Positions 1 to 8,640 of a stretch of 20,326 nt of DNA are shown here, one piece after another (positions within the stretch are counted from its first letter, which is position 1; every line of letters begins with the position of its first letter). Below the pieces are notes generated by a model. That model worked only from the letters and a program-made list of their open reading frames with translations. It had not been told where the DNA came from and made no database searches. Origin of the DNA: JBLNBU01 sp050260215. GTDB lineage: Bacteria > Pseudomonadota > Alphaproteobacteria > Rhodospirillales > Magnetospirillaceae. The DNA lies in contig JBLNBU010000087.1 in assembly GCA_050260215.1 (NCBI GenBank), positions 1-20,326 on the forward strand, written 5' to 3'. The translations under genes were made by a program, and so were the position numbers.

Positions 1-433
1 CGTCCAGCGTCGCCGAGCCGGTGACCGCGTCGACAGTGGCGACGATGCCGTCCAACTTGTAGCGGCCCGACACCAGCGGATCGGTCATCAGGGTGTGGAT
101 GATCGGGGCGGGATCGGCCAGGCCGGTGGTCTCGATGACCATGCGGCCGAACTCGGGCACCTCGCCCTTGACCCGCTTCAGGAACAGGTCGCGCATGGCG
201 GTGACCAGGTCGCCGCGCACGGTGCAGCAGATGCACCCCGAATTCAGCACCACGATGTCTTCCGACGCGTGGCGGACCAGCAGGTGGTCCAGGCCCACCT
301 CGCCGAATTCGTTGATCAGCACTGCGGTCTCGGCCATGCCGGGCTGGGCCAGCAGGTGGTTGAGCAAGGTGGTCTTGCCGCTGCCCAAAAAGCCGGTCAG
401 CACGGTGACGGGAATAAGCGGTTCTGCGCTCAC
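1..433 (-). CDS. COG0523/CobW-family GTP-binding metallochaperone, partial
   Basis: N-terminal 144 codons of a G3E-class P-loop GTPase; the 3' end lies beyond the left edge. The Walker A motif GFLGSGKTT is at residues 14-22, the metal-binding CICC of this family at 67-70 (GCICC), and the Mg/switch motif ETTGLADP at 101-108. The start is a GTG at 433 whose bases overlap the hisI stop as GTGA, which indicates translational coupling. COG0523 proteins deliver metals, including cobalt (CobW), nickel or zinc. Lying downstream of znuA and hisI and opposite zur, this one is most likely of the zinc-handling type (ZigA/ZagA/YeiR-like), acting in the cytoplasm. The C-terminal CobW_C domain and any His-rich loop cannot be seen. 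The family is certain, the zinc role is inferred from context, and a cobalamin role is the main alternative, although no cob gene is nearby. Confidence 0.9.
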   Translation of the reverse strand, partial: MSAEPLIPVTVLTGFLGSGKTTLLNHLLAQPGMAETAVLINEFGEVGLDHLLVRHASEDIVVLNSGCICCTVRGDLVTAMRDLFLKRVKGEVPEFGRMVIETTGLADPAPIIHTLMTDPLVSGRYKLDGIVATVDAVTGSATLD

Positions 434-825
434 TTGCGGTACAGCTCCTCTGGGCTCACCAGGACGGGGGCGACCTCGGTCAGGCCGGTGGTGCGCGCCG
501 CGGTATAGAAGCAGCTGCGCCGGCCGGTGTGGCAGGCGACGCCGTCCTGGTCCACCTTCAGCAATATGGTGTCGCCGTCGCAGTCGATCAGGAAGTCGAC
601 CAGGCGCTGCTGCTGGCCCGAGGTCTCGCCCTTGCGCCACAGCGCCTTTCGCGACCGCGACCAATAGCAGACGCGGCCCGTGGCCAGGGTCTCGGCGACG
701 GCGTCGCGGTTCATCCACGCCATCATCAGCACCTCGCCGCTGGCGTTGTCCTGGGCGATGGCCGGCACCAGGCCGTCCTCGTTGAACTTCAGCGCGGCCA
801 GCGCCGCGGTGGGGTCGATGGTCAT
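430..825 (-). CDS. hisI: phosphoribosyl-AMP cyclohydrolase HisI
   Basis: A 131-residue single-domain HisI, which hydrolyses the ring of phosphoribosyl-AMP in the third step of histidine biosynthesis in the cytoplasm. The metal motif is intact: Asp81, Asp83 and Asp85 (DCDGD) for Mg, and Cys82, Cys98 and Cys105 with the 16- and 7-residue spacing of the Zn ligands known from archaeal HisI. There is no HisE fusion. I chose the ATG at 825 because GGGAGG lies six bases upstream; the frame is open 12 codons further up, but that start has no ribosome site. It follows znuA by 39 bases on the same strand and overlaps the COG0523 start by four, so the three are probably one transcript. A zinc enzyme away from other his genes and inside a zinc-uptake operon is notable. 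It may be the only hisI of the genome or a zinc-regulated second copy. Confidence 0.95.
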   Translation of the reverse strand: MTIDPTAALAALKFNEDGLVPAIAQDNASGEVLMMAWMNRDAVAETLATGRVCYWSRSRKALWRKGETSGQQQRLVDFLIDCDGDTILLKVDQDGVACHTGRRSCFYTAARTTGLTEVAPVLVSPEELYRK

Positions 826-864
826 GAAGCCTCCCGATGCGATGCCTTCCCTATAGACCATCGC

Positions 865-1773
865 TCAGCCGCCGGAAAGGCAGTCGGTCAAGGCGGTGGC
901 CAGGCCGGACATGATGGTCTCCCAGGCGTCGGGGCCGGCCGGGACCTGGGTGCCCTCGGGGTCGAGGATGCCGGTGCGCGCGCCGGCATCGGCGGCCAGG
1001 GTGGCCATGGTCGCGCCGGCGAACTGGGGCTCGCGGAAGACGCAGGCAACCTTCCCGGCCTTCAGGCGGTCGCGCAGGGCGGCCAGGCGCCGCCCGCTGG
1101 GTGGCCGGTCGGGGTCGACGGTGACCGAGCCGGCGGGGGTCAGGCCGTAATGGTGCTCGAAATACTGGGTGGCGTCGTGGAAGACGACATAGGTCCCACC
1201 CGCCAGTGGCGCCAGCCTGGCCTTCAATGCGGCGTCGAGGGCATTGATGCGGGCAAGCTCCGCCGCGGCGTTGGCGCGGAACGCCTGCGCGTGGGCGGGA
1301 TCCAAGGCCGCCAGCCGCTCGGCGACGGCCGAGACCAGGCGGGCGGCGTTGGCCGGGTCCAGCCACAGGTGGCCGTCGGGGCCGTCCTCGTCGTGGTCGC
1401 CGTGGCCGTGATGGGCGTGGGGCTCCCACACGCCGCCTTCGCGGGCGGGCAGCAGGGTCATGCCGGGGATGTCGGCCATGGCCAGGGTGTCGGTTCGCCC
1501 GGCCAGGCTGCGGGCCAGGAAGCCCTCGAAACGGGGGCCCACCCACACCACCAGCCGGGCCGCCTGCAGCGCGCGGGCGTCCGAGGGCTTCAGCGCATAG
1601 GTGTGGGGTGAGGCCACGCCCGAGACGATCAGCGCCGGCTCGGCCACGCCTTTCATCACCGCGGCCACCAGCCCGTGCAGCGGCTTGATGCTGACCGCCA
1701 CCATGGGGGCCTCGGCGTGGGCGGAGGCGGCGACGAACAGCCCCAGCAGGGCGGCGATCAAGGTCTTCCGCAT
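865..1773 (-). CDS. znuA: zinc ABC transporter substrate-binding protein ZnuA
   Basis: A 302-residue periplasmic zinc-binding protein of the cluster A-I (ZnuA/TroA) family, which hands Zn(II) to ZnuB. Residues 1-20 form a signal peptide ending AHA. The expected metal-binding histidines are His57 (SPHTYALKPSD), His135 (DGHLWLDP) and His199 (VVFHDATQYFEHHYG). A charged His/Asp loop at 119-134 is the usual mark of zinc rather than manganese proteins. Cys244 and Cys298 match the disulfide pair of E. coli ZnuA. GAGG precedes the ATG at 1773 by about seven bases. It is transcribed divergently from zur-znuC-znuB across a shared control region, and is followed closely by hisI. Splitting znuA from znuCB by a divergent Zur-controlled promoter is also seen in E. 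coli, where it is znuA against znuCB. Confidence 0.97.
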   Translation of the reverse strand: MRKTLIAALLGLFVAASAHAEAPMVAVSIKPLHGLVAAVMKGVAEPALIVSGVASPHTYALKPSDARALQAARLVVWVGPRFEGFLARSLAGRTDTLAMADIPGMTLLPAREGGVWEPHAHHGHGDHDEDGPDGHLWLDPANAARLVSAVAERLAALDPAHAQAFRANAAAELARINALDAALKARLAPLAGGTYVVFHDATQYFEHHYGLTPAGSVTVDPDRPPSGRRLAALRDRLKAGKVACVFREPQFAGATMATLAADAGARTGILDPEGTQVPAGPDAWETIMSGLATALTDCLSGG

Positions 1774-1803
1774 GGCGCGGCCTCGTGCAATGATGGCGTC
1801 AGT

Positions 1804-1827
1804 GGAATGTTATAATGTTGCGAAATG
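1804..1827. promoter_or_regulatory. putative Zur box between znuA and zur
   Basis: An AT-rich island in GC-rich surroundings carries AATGTTATAAT (1806-1816) followed by GTTGCGAAAT. The left half matches the AATGTTATA half-site of the enterobacterial Zur operator as I recall it; the right half matches poorly, so this is a degenerate or lineage-specific site. It covers the -10 elements of both divergent promoters, where a zinc-loaded repressor would block zinc uptake and its own synthesis. The position is strong support, the half-site match moderate. Confidence 0.5.
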
Positions 1828-1837
1828 ACCCAGGCAA
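1809..1837 (-). promoter_or_regulatory. predicted znuA promoter
   Basis: On the minus strand, TTGCCT (1837-1832) and TATAAC (1814-1809) are separated by exactly 17 bases, giving a transcription start near 1802 and a leader of about 30 bases before the znuA ATG. The -10 matches the sigma-70 consensus at five of six positions, the -35 only at TTG. It lies inside the proposed Zur box and shares bases with the -10 of zur on the other strand. Prediction from sequence only. Confidence 0.5.
1811..1816 (+). promoter_or_regulatory. predicted -10 element of zur
   Basis: A perfect TATAAT on the plus strand. Transcription would start about seven bases later, at 1823-1825, that is at or next to the A of the zur start codon, so the message would be leaderless. 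No convincing -35 is seen: the hexamer 17 bases upstream is CAATGA. Confidence 0.45.
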
Positions 1838-2310
1838 CCTTCCCGCCGCCCCACCATGACCACGGCGCCTGCGTGCGCTCCGCCCTGGATGTGGCCGAGG
1901 CCGAGTGCCGCCGCCGCGGCGCCCGGCTGACCGAGGTGCGCCGCCGGGTGCTGGAATTGGTGTGGCGCAGCCATCGGCCCGTCGGCGCCTATGCCCTGAT
2001 GGAGGCCCTGGCCGGTGACGGCCGCGCCGCGGCGCCGCCCACCGTCTACCGGGCGCTGGACTTCCTTGTCGCCCACGGGCTGGTCCATCGCATCGAAAGC
2101 CTCAATGCCTTCGTCGGCTGCTCGCGCCCCGGTGCGCCCCATGCCGGGCAGTTCCTGCTGTGCTCGCGCTGCGGCGCTGCCGCCGAACTGGCCGACGCCG
2201 CGGTCGACACCGTCCTGGCCGAGGCGGCCGCCCGGCTGGGCTTCACCGTGGTGCGCCAGACCGTCGAGATCGAGGGGCTGTGTCCCGCCTGCCGGGACGC
2301 CGCGCCATGA
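1825..2310 (+). CDS. zur: zinc uptake regulator Zur (Fur family)
   Basis: A 161-residue Fur-family repressor that binds DNA when zinc is plentiful. The winged-helix part spans about residues 20-95, with the Zur-type recognition segment PPTVYRALDFLVAHGLVHRIES at 71-92. The dimerisation part carries the structural zinc cysteines Cys113/Cys116 and Cys153/Cys156, which match the four Cys of E. coli Zur. The N-terminus HHDHGACV suits alphaproteobacterial Zur proteins and supports the ATG at 1825. No ribosome site precedes it, and a perfect -10 ends nine bases upstream, so the mRNA may be leaderless. An in-frame GTG at 1873 is an alternative start but would drop the HHDH segment. Its stop overlaps the znuC start as ATGA. 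Fur or PerR are unlikely given the sequence and the znu neighbours. Confidence 0.95.
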   Translation: MTQATFPPPHHDHGACVRSALDVAEAECRRRGARLTEVRRRVLELVWRSHRPVGAYALMEALAGDGRAAAPPTVYRALDFLVAHGLVHRIESLNAFVGCSRPGAPHAGQFLLCSRCGAAAELADAAVDTVLAEAAARLGFTVVRQTVEIEGLCPACRDAAP

Positions 2311-3074
2311 CCGCGCTGTTGCAGATGGACGGGGTGGCCCTGACTTTGGCTGGGCACCTGGTGCTGGACGGCGTGTCGCTGGCGGTCGAGGGCGGCCGCA
2401 TCGTCACCGTGGTCGGCCCCAACGGGGCGGGCAAGTCGACCCTGCTGAAAGTGGCCCTGGGGCTGCTCAAGCCCGACCGCGGGGTCGTGCGGCGAAGCGC
2501 GGCGACCGTCGGCTATGTGCCGCAGAAGCTGGCGGTCGACCGCACCCTGCCGCTGTCGGTGCGCCGCTTCCTGGCCATGGCGTTTCCGGGCCGCGCCCCC
2601 CGCGACCTGCTGGAAGGTGCGCTGGACCGCGTGCGCGCCGGCCACGTCCTGGCCCGCCAGGTGGTCGACCTGTCGGGCGGCGAGTTGCAGCGGGTGATGC
2701 TGGCCCGCGCCCTGCTGCGCCGTCCCGACCTTCTGGTCCTCGACGAGCCGGTGGGCGGCGTCGACGTGGCCGGCCAGGCCGAGCTTTACGACCTGATCGC
2801 CCGTTTGGCCCGCGACGATGGGACGGGCGTGCTGATGGTGTCCCACGACCTGCACGTGGTCATGGCCGCCACCGACGAGGTGGTGTGCCTGAACCGCCAC
2901 GTCTGCTGCGCCGGCCATCCCGAGGCGGTCAGCCGTCACCCCGAATACCTGGCCCTGTTCGGCCCTCGGGTGGCGCAAAGCCTGGCTATCTACACCCACA
3001 GCCACGACCACGGGCATTTGGCCGACGGCACCGTGGTCGAGCACAAGCATGGACCGGGGTGCAGCCATGGATGA
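2307..3074 (+). CDS. znuC: zinc ABC transporter ATP-binding protein ZnuC
   Basis: A 255-residue cytoplasmic ATPase driving ZnuB. It has Walker A GPNGAGKST (37-45), Q-loop Gln73, signature LSGGE (122-126), Walker B LLVLDEP (142-148) and switch His180. The last 30 residues are His-rich (HSHDHGH, HKH, CSHG), resembling the His-rich tail of E. coli ZnuC, and may bind zinc. The ATG at 2307 overlaps the zur stop. A longer open frame upstream runs through zur coding sequence in another frame and is not used. The 3' end overlaps znuB by eight bases (ATGGATGA). Regulator and transporter in one operon implies autoregulated supply. Confidence 0.96.
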   Translation: MTALLQMDGVALTLAGHLVLDGVSLAVEGGRIVTVVGPNGAGKSTLLKVALGLLKPDRGVVRRSAATVGYVPQKLAVDRTLPLSVRRFLAMAFPGRAPRDLLEGALDRVRAGHVLARQVVDLSGGELQRVMLARALLRRPDLLVLDEPVGGVDVAGQAELYDLIARLARDDGTGVLMVSHDLHVVMAATDEVVCLNRHVCCAGHPEAVSRHPEYLALFGPRVAQSLAIYTHSHDHGHLADGTVVEHKHGPGCSHG

Positions 3075-3849
3075 CATCCTGGTGCGCGCCCTGTTCGCCG
3101 GCTGCGGGCTGGCGGCGGTGACCGGGCCGTTGGGCTGCTTCGTGGTGTGGCGGCGCATGGCCTATTTCGGCGACACCCTGGCCCATGCGGCGCTGCTGGG
3201 GGTGGCGGCCGGGCTGTTGCTGGGCGTCGACCTGACCGTCGGCGTGGTGGGAGTGTGCGCGGCGGCAGCCCTGCTGCTGGCCGCGGTCGAGCGGGAACGG
3301 CGCCTGGCCTCGGACACCGTGCTGGGCATCCTGTCGCACGGCGCGCTGGCGCTGGGATTGGTGCTGCTGTCGCTGATGGAGCGGGTGCGCGTCGACCTGA
3401 TGGGCTGGCTGTTCGGCGACGTGCTGGCGGTGTCGGGCTCGGACCTGGCGGTGGTATGGGGCGGCGCCGCGGGGGTGCTGGCGGTGCTGGCCCGGGTGTG
3501 GCGCCCTCTGGTGGCGACCTGCGTCGACGAGGACCTGGCCGTGGTCGAAGGCCACCCGGTCGCCCTGGCCCGCCTGGTGCTGATGCTGCTGGTCGCCCTG
3601 GTGGTGGCGGCGGCCATGAAGCTGGTGGGCATCTTGCTGGTCACCGCCATGCTGGTGATCCCGGCGGCTGCGGCGCGCCGGCTGGCCCGCACGCCAGAAC
3701 AGATGGCGGTGCTGGCCGCCCTGGCGGGCACGCTGGCGGTCGTCGCCGGGCTGGGCGCCAGCTGGCGCCTGGATACCCCCTCGGGCCCCAGCATCGTGGT
3801 GGCGGCGGTGGTGCTGTTCGTGGCGGCGGGGTTGGTGCGGCGGCGGTAG
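3067..3849 (+). CDS. znuB: zinc ABC transporter permease ZnuB
   Basis: A 260-residue inner-membrane permease of the ABC-3 family with about seven or eight hydrophobic segments, including those near 10-27, 38-75, 93-110, 130-148 and 165-200. The stretch VVWRRMAYFGDTLAHAALLG (26-45) is a conserved ZnuB/TroC segment, and KLVGILLVTAMLVIPAAAA (186-204) is the typical core near the ATPase contact. I chose the ATG at 3067, preceded by CGGGGTG; a second ATG at 3049 would add six residues inside znuC with no better ribosome site. It overlaps the znuC stop, so translation is coupled. The gene ends 11 bases from the stop of the convergent yidE gene, and no strong terminator is visible between them. Confidence 0.95.
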   Translation: MDDILVRALFAGCGLAAVTGPLGCFVVWRRMAYFGDTLAHAALLGVAAGLLLGVDLTVGVVGVCAAAALLLAAVERERRLASDTVLGILSHGALALGLVLLSLMERVRVDLMGWLFGDVLAVSGSDLAVVWGGAAGVLAVLARVWRPLVATCVDEDLAVVEGHPVALARLVLMLLVALVVAAAMKLVGILLVTAMLVIPAAAARRLARTPEQMAVLAALAGTLAVVAGLGASWRLDTPSGPSIVVAAVVLFVAAGLVRRR

Positions 3850-3860
3850 GGCCCCGCACG

Positions 3861-5540
3861 CTACCACAGCATCAGCACCAGCACCTGGGGCGCCAGGATG
3901 CGCAGGCACATGGCCAGCGGGTAGACGGTGGCGTAGGCCAGCGCCGGGGCCTCGGACTGGCCGAGCGTGTTGGCGTAGGACAGGCCCGGCGGGTTGGTCT
4001 GGGTGCCGGCCAGCACCCCGCACAGGGTGAACAGGTCCAGCTTCAGCAGGCCGCGGCCGACGATGCCGCCGACCAGAAGCGGCACCAGGGTGACCAGGGC
4101 GCCCCAGGCCATCCACGGGCCACCGGCGCCGCCGGCCAGGGTCTCGACGAAGCGCCCGCCCGAAGCCACGCCCAGGACGGCCAGGAACAGCACGATGCCG
4201 ATCTCGCGCAGCGCCAGGTTGGCGGCGGGCGGCATGAACCACACCAGGGGCCCGAAGCTGCCCAGGCGCGACAGCAGGATGGCGACGATCAGCGGGCCGC
4301 CGGCCATGCCCAGCTTCAGCGGCGCGGGCATGCCGGGCAGGGCGAACGGCAGCGAGCCCAGGATGGCGCCCAGGGCCAGGCCGATGAACACCGGCACCAT
4401 CTCGACTTGCTGCAGGCGGCGTTCGGAGTTGCCCAGCAGCCCGGCGGCGGCGCGGATGGCGTCAGGCCGGCCAATCACCGTCAGGATATCGCCGAACTGC
4501 AGCTTCAGTGCCGGATTGGGCACCAGTTCGACGCCGGCGCGGTTGATGCGGCTGACCACCGCCTGGCCGCTGGCCAGGCCCAGTTCGACCAGCGGCTTGC
4601 CCAGCACGGCGTTGCTGGTCACCACCAAGCGCTCCCACCTCAGATCGGTGCCCTTGGTGGTGGTCTGGCGCTGGGGAGCCTCCTCGCCGAACAGCAGGCG
4701 GGCCTGTTCCAGCGCACTGGCCGGGCCGACCACGTGCAGCACGTCGCCCTCGGCCAGCACCGCGTCGGCGGTGGGGACCTTCAGCTGCCTGCCCTGCAGC
4801 AGGCGCGAGGCCACCAGCCCCAGGCTGGCCAGCAAGGTGACGTCGCCCAGGCGCTTGCCCACCAGGCTGGGGTTGCGCACCACCAGGTCCTTGGTATCCA
4901 GCGCCCTGGCCTCGGCCCGGCGCTTGGCGGCATAGGCCTCGGCTTCGGCGGTCGCGTCGATGCGAAAGCCGATGCGGATGGCCGACATGGCCAGCAGGTT
5001 GCCGGCAATGCCGAAGGGATAGGTGACGGCGAAGGCCAGGCCGGGGATGGCCAGCGCCGAGGCGTCGGCGCCCACTTCGCGCAGCACCTGCTGGGTGGCG
5101 GCCAGCGCCGGCGCGTTGGTCACCGCGCCCGAGAATATCCCCAAGGCCGCCGGCAGCGGCAGCCCGGCCACCAGGGGCAAGGCGGCGGCGGTGGCCACGC
5201 CCACCACCACCATCAGCAGCGCCAGCCCGTTCAGCGCCAGCCCGCTGCGGCGAAGGGCGGCGAAGAAGCCGGGGCCGACCTGGACGCCGATGGTGTAGAC
5301 GAACAGTACCAGGCCGAAGTCGCGGACGAACTCCAGCATGCCGCCGTCGAGGCTCACCCCGGCGCGGCGGACGAAGTCGCCGACGGCGATGCCGGCGAAC
5401 AGCACGCCACCGATCCCCAGGCCGACGCCGCGGATCTTGATGTGGCCCAAGGCAAGGCCGGCGGCGGCGACGATGCTGAGCAGCAGCATGACGCGGGCGG
5501 CGGCGGGCATGGCGGCGAGCAGGTCAGCGAGCATATGCAT
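3861..5540 (-). CDS. yidE: YidE-type putative transporter (AspT/YbjL family) with two TrkA-C domains
   Basis: A 559-residue inner-membrane protein, close in length to E. coli YidE (about 553). The layout is a hydrophobic N-terminal half (segments near 15-30, 32-50, 70-88, 95-118, 125-140 and 160-185), two cytoplasmic TrkA-C (RCK-C) ligand-binding domains at about 210-290 and 295-375, and a second hydrophobic half from about 385. Blocks shared with YidE as I recall it include RGVGLGIGGVLFAGI, FVYTIGVQVGPGFFA, GIFSGAVTN, TKGTDLR, NRAGVELV, MAGGPLI and ALREIGIVLFL. AspT, a family member, exchanges aspartate for alanine; the substrate of YidE proteins is not established. Two starts, 5540 and 5534 (ATGCATATG), are equally possible, with no clear ribosome site. 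It lies 74 bases downstream of the peptidoglycan-binding gene on the same strand. Confidence 0.93.
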   Translation of the reverse strand: MHMLADLLAAMPAAARVMLLLSIVAAAGLALGHIKIRGVGLGIGGVLFAGIAVGDFVRRAGVSLDGGMLEFVRDFGLVLFVYTIGVQVGPGFFAALRRSGLALNGLALLMVVVGVATAAALPLVAGLPLPAALGIFSGAVTNAPALAATQQVLREVGADASALAIPGLAFAVTYPFGIAGNLLAMSAIRIGFRIDATAEAEAYAAKRRAEARALDTKDLVVRNPSLVGKRLGDVTLLASLGLVASRLLQGRQLKVPTADAVLAEGDVLHVVGPASALEQARLLFGEEAPQRQTTTKGTDLRWERLVVTSNAVLGKPLVELGLASGQAVVSRINRAGVELVPNPALKLQFGDILTVIGRPDAIRAAAGLLGNSERRLQQVEMVPVFIGLALGAILGSLPFALPGMPAPLKLGMAGGPLIVAILLSRLGSFGPLVWFMPPAANLALREIGIVLFLAVLGVASGGRFVETLAGGAGGPWMAWGALVTLVPLLVGGIVGRGLLKLDLFTLCGVLAGTQTNPPGLSYANTLGQSEAPALAYATVYPLAMCLRILAPQVLVLMLW

Positions 5541-5614
5541 GGCCGCGACTTTGGCCCAACGCCCGGCCGAAGGAAATACCGCGTGGGGGGTAGCAGCTAT
5601 TCGGTTCCCGCCAC

Positions 5615-6352
5615 CTATTCCGGTGCGGCGGCCACCGATCCGCCGGCGGTCTCCAGCACCCGGCCGGCGGGGTCGACGGACAGGGTGCGGGCGCGTTCGC
5701 CCATGGCCCATTCGCCGTCCACCGGCTGGGGCGGGGCGGTGTGCTCGCCGGCGGCACGGCGGACCTCCGAGGCGGTGAGCGGCACGGTGACGGCCGGCTG
5801 GCCCACATCGGCGGCCATGTCCGCCCAGGGGATGCGGGTATCGCCCAGGTGGTCGCCGTACAAATCCTCGACGTCGACGACGGCGGCGGTCACCGCCCCG
5901 TTCATGCCCACCACCAGGTCGGTGATCCGGCCCAGCTTGTCGCCGGGGATCGAATGGACGGGCCGGCCGATCAGGGACGAGGCGGGAACCTCGGGCGTGG
6001 GGGCGGGCGGGACCATGGTCACCGCCTCGCCCTCGGGCAGTGGGTTGGGCTGCAGGTCGGCGACCAGGGCGGGCGAGATCTCGCCGGTCACCGGCAGGCC
6101 GCGGTCGGCCTGGTAGCGTTCGATGGCGCGGCGGGTGGCGGGGGTGAACACGCCCTCGGTGGTGCCGGGCTCGTAGCCGTTGGCCTTCAGCCCGTCCTGG
6201 ACGGCGGCGATGGTGTCGCGGTCGGCGGGCGGCTCGGGGGTGGCGGGCCTGACGTCCTGGACTTCGCCCGGCGTCGGCTGCTGGTGGGACAGTCCCTGCG
6301 CCCAGGCCGAGGCCGACACCATGATCATTGCCGCCGTCAACACCCGATGCAT
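5615..6352 (-). CDS. secreted peptidoglycan-binding / PRC-barrel domain protein
   Basis: A 245-residue exported protein. A signal peptide spans residues 1-18 (cleavage after SAWA). A PG_binding_1-like domain (about 46-101) contains VQDGLKANGYEPGTTEGVFTPATRRAIERYQADRGLPVTG, here written only to name its pattern: the LxxxGY...DGxxGxxTxxAIxxFQ scheme. After a proline-rich linker (103-122) comes a PRC-barrel domain (about 127-193) with ASSLIGRPVHS, DKLGRITDLVVG and IPWADM. The C-terminal 50 residues look disordered. I chose the ATG at 6352 because GGGAGG lies five bases upstream and the signal peptide starts there. The function is unknown; it is probably a periplasmic or cell-wall-associated factor. 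It sits between the prpE terminator and yidE, so it likely starts its own transcript. Confidence 0.82.
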   Translation of the reverse strand: MHRVLTAAMIMVSASAWAQGLSHQQPTPGEVQDVRPATPEPPADRDTIAAVQDGLKANGYEPGTTEGVFTPATRRAIERYQADRGLPVTGEISPALVADLQPNPLPEGEAVTMVPPAPTPEVPASSLIGRPVHSIPGDKLGRITDLVVGMNGAVTAAVVDVEDLYGDHLGDTRIPWADMAADVGQPAVTVPLTASEVRRAAGEHTAPPQPVDGEWAMGERARTLSVDPAGRVLETAGGSVAAAPE

Positions 6353-6438
6353 GCCTGCCTCCCGAAATCGCGCTCGGGGGGGCAACAGGCGGGGGCGGGA
6401 ATGGTTCCGAGGTCCGGACGGAAGGGGGCCGAAAGGAA

Positions 6439-6468
6439 GAGGGCCCCTCCCTTGCGGGAGGGGCCCTC
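6439..6468 (-). terminator. hairpin terminator downstream of prpE
   Basis: A perfect 13-base-pair stem, GAGGGCCCCTCCC and its complement, around a TTGC loop, 15 bases past the prpE stop on the minus strand. It is followed by a pyrimidine-rich TTCCTTTC rather than a pure T run, so termination strength is uncertain. The hairpin also separates prpE from the peptidoglycan-binding gene. Confidence 0.75.
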
Positions 6469-6482
6469 GGGGCCGGTGTGCC

Positions 6483-8387
<1,905 letters not shown>

Positions 8388-8640
8388 GGAGACGATCCCT
8401 CTGCTTTGCCGTCTTCGCCCAGGGGGGAGATTGGCACCCCCTCGTTAGAGGGGGGAGGATGACCCAACTTGCCTCCTTTTGCAAAGGGCCAAGTGGCGGT
8501 CGAGGCATGAGGGTAACGTATGACCGACCCCCCTCTTTCGGGGAGGAGGGCATAGCGGGACATCCCGGGAAACGGCGCCGCGTCGGCAAGGTGCCGGCGG
8601 CGCCGGACCGGGGCCCGGTGCCGGTTGAAAAGGCCGGCGT
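8388..8640. other. palindrome-rich intergenic region between the DUF465 gene and prpE
   Basis: Noncoding as far as I can tell: no frame here has a ribosome site with family-like sequence. It must hold the prpE promoter, but I find no convincing -35/-10 pair. It contains a perfect hairpin (8437-8454), a second C-tract/G-tract element (8528-8550) and GC palindromes such as ACCGG-GGC-CCGGT near 8614-8626. These resemble the short repeated palindromes common in alphaproteobacterial intergenic DNA. Confidence 0.5.
8437..8454. repeat. short palindromic (REP-like) hairpin
   Basis: CCCCCTC, loop GTTA, GAGGGGG: a perfect seven-pair stem upstream of prpE. A related C/G-tract element follows at 8528-8550, and the prpE terminator stem has a similar CCCCTCCC core. 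A dispersed intergenic repeat is possible but cannot be shown from one window. Confidence 0.45.

Noticed and set aside
1..433. Cobalamin synthesis role for the CobW-like gene
   Set aside because: No other cob gene is nearby, while the linked genes all concern zinc; the role is left as zinc-related by context.
2160..2306. N-terminal extension of znuC
   Set aside because: It lies within zur coding sequence in another frame and precedes a coupled ATGA start with the normal ZnuC N-terminus.
3845..3867. GGTAG ... CTACC repeat between znuB and yidE as a bidirectional terminator
   Set aside because: Only five pairs with a loop of more than ten bases and no T run on either strand.
3147..6116. A very long plus-strand open frame opposite yidE and the peptidoglycan-binding gene
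   Set aside because: Its translation is Gly/Gln/His/Arg-rich low-complexity sequence with no family features, a typical antisense artefact of GC-rich codon use; the opposite strand carries recognisable proteins.
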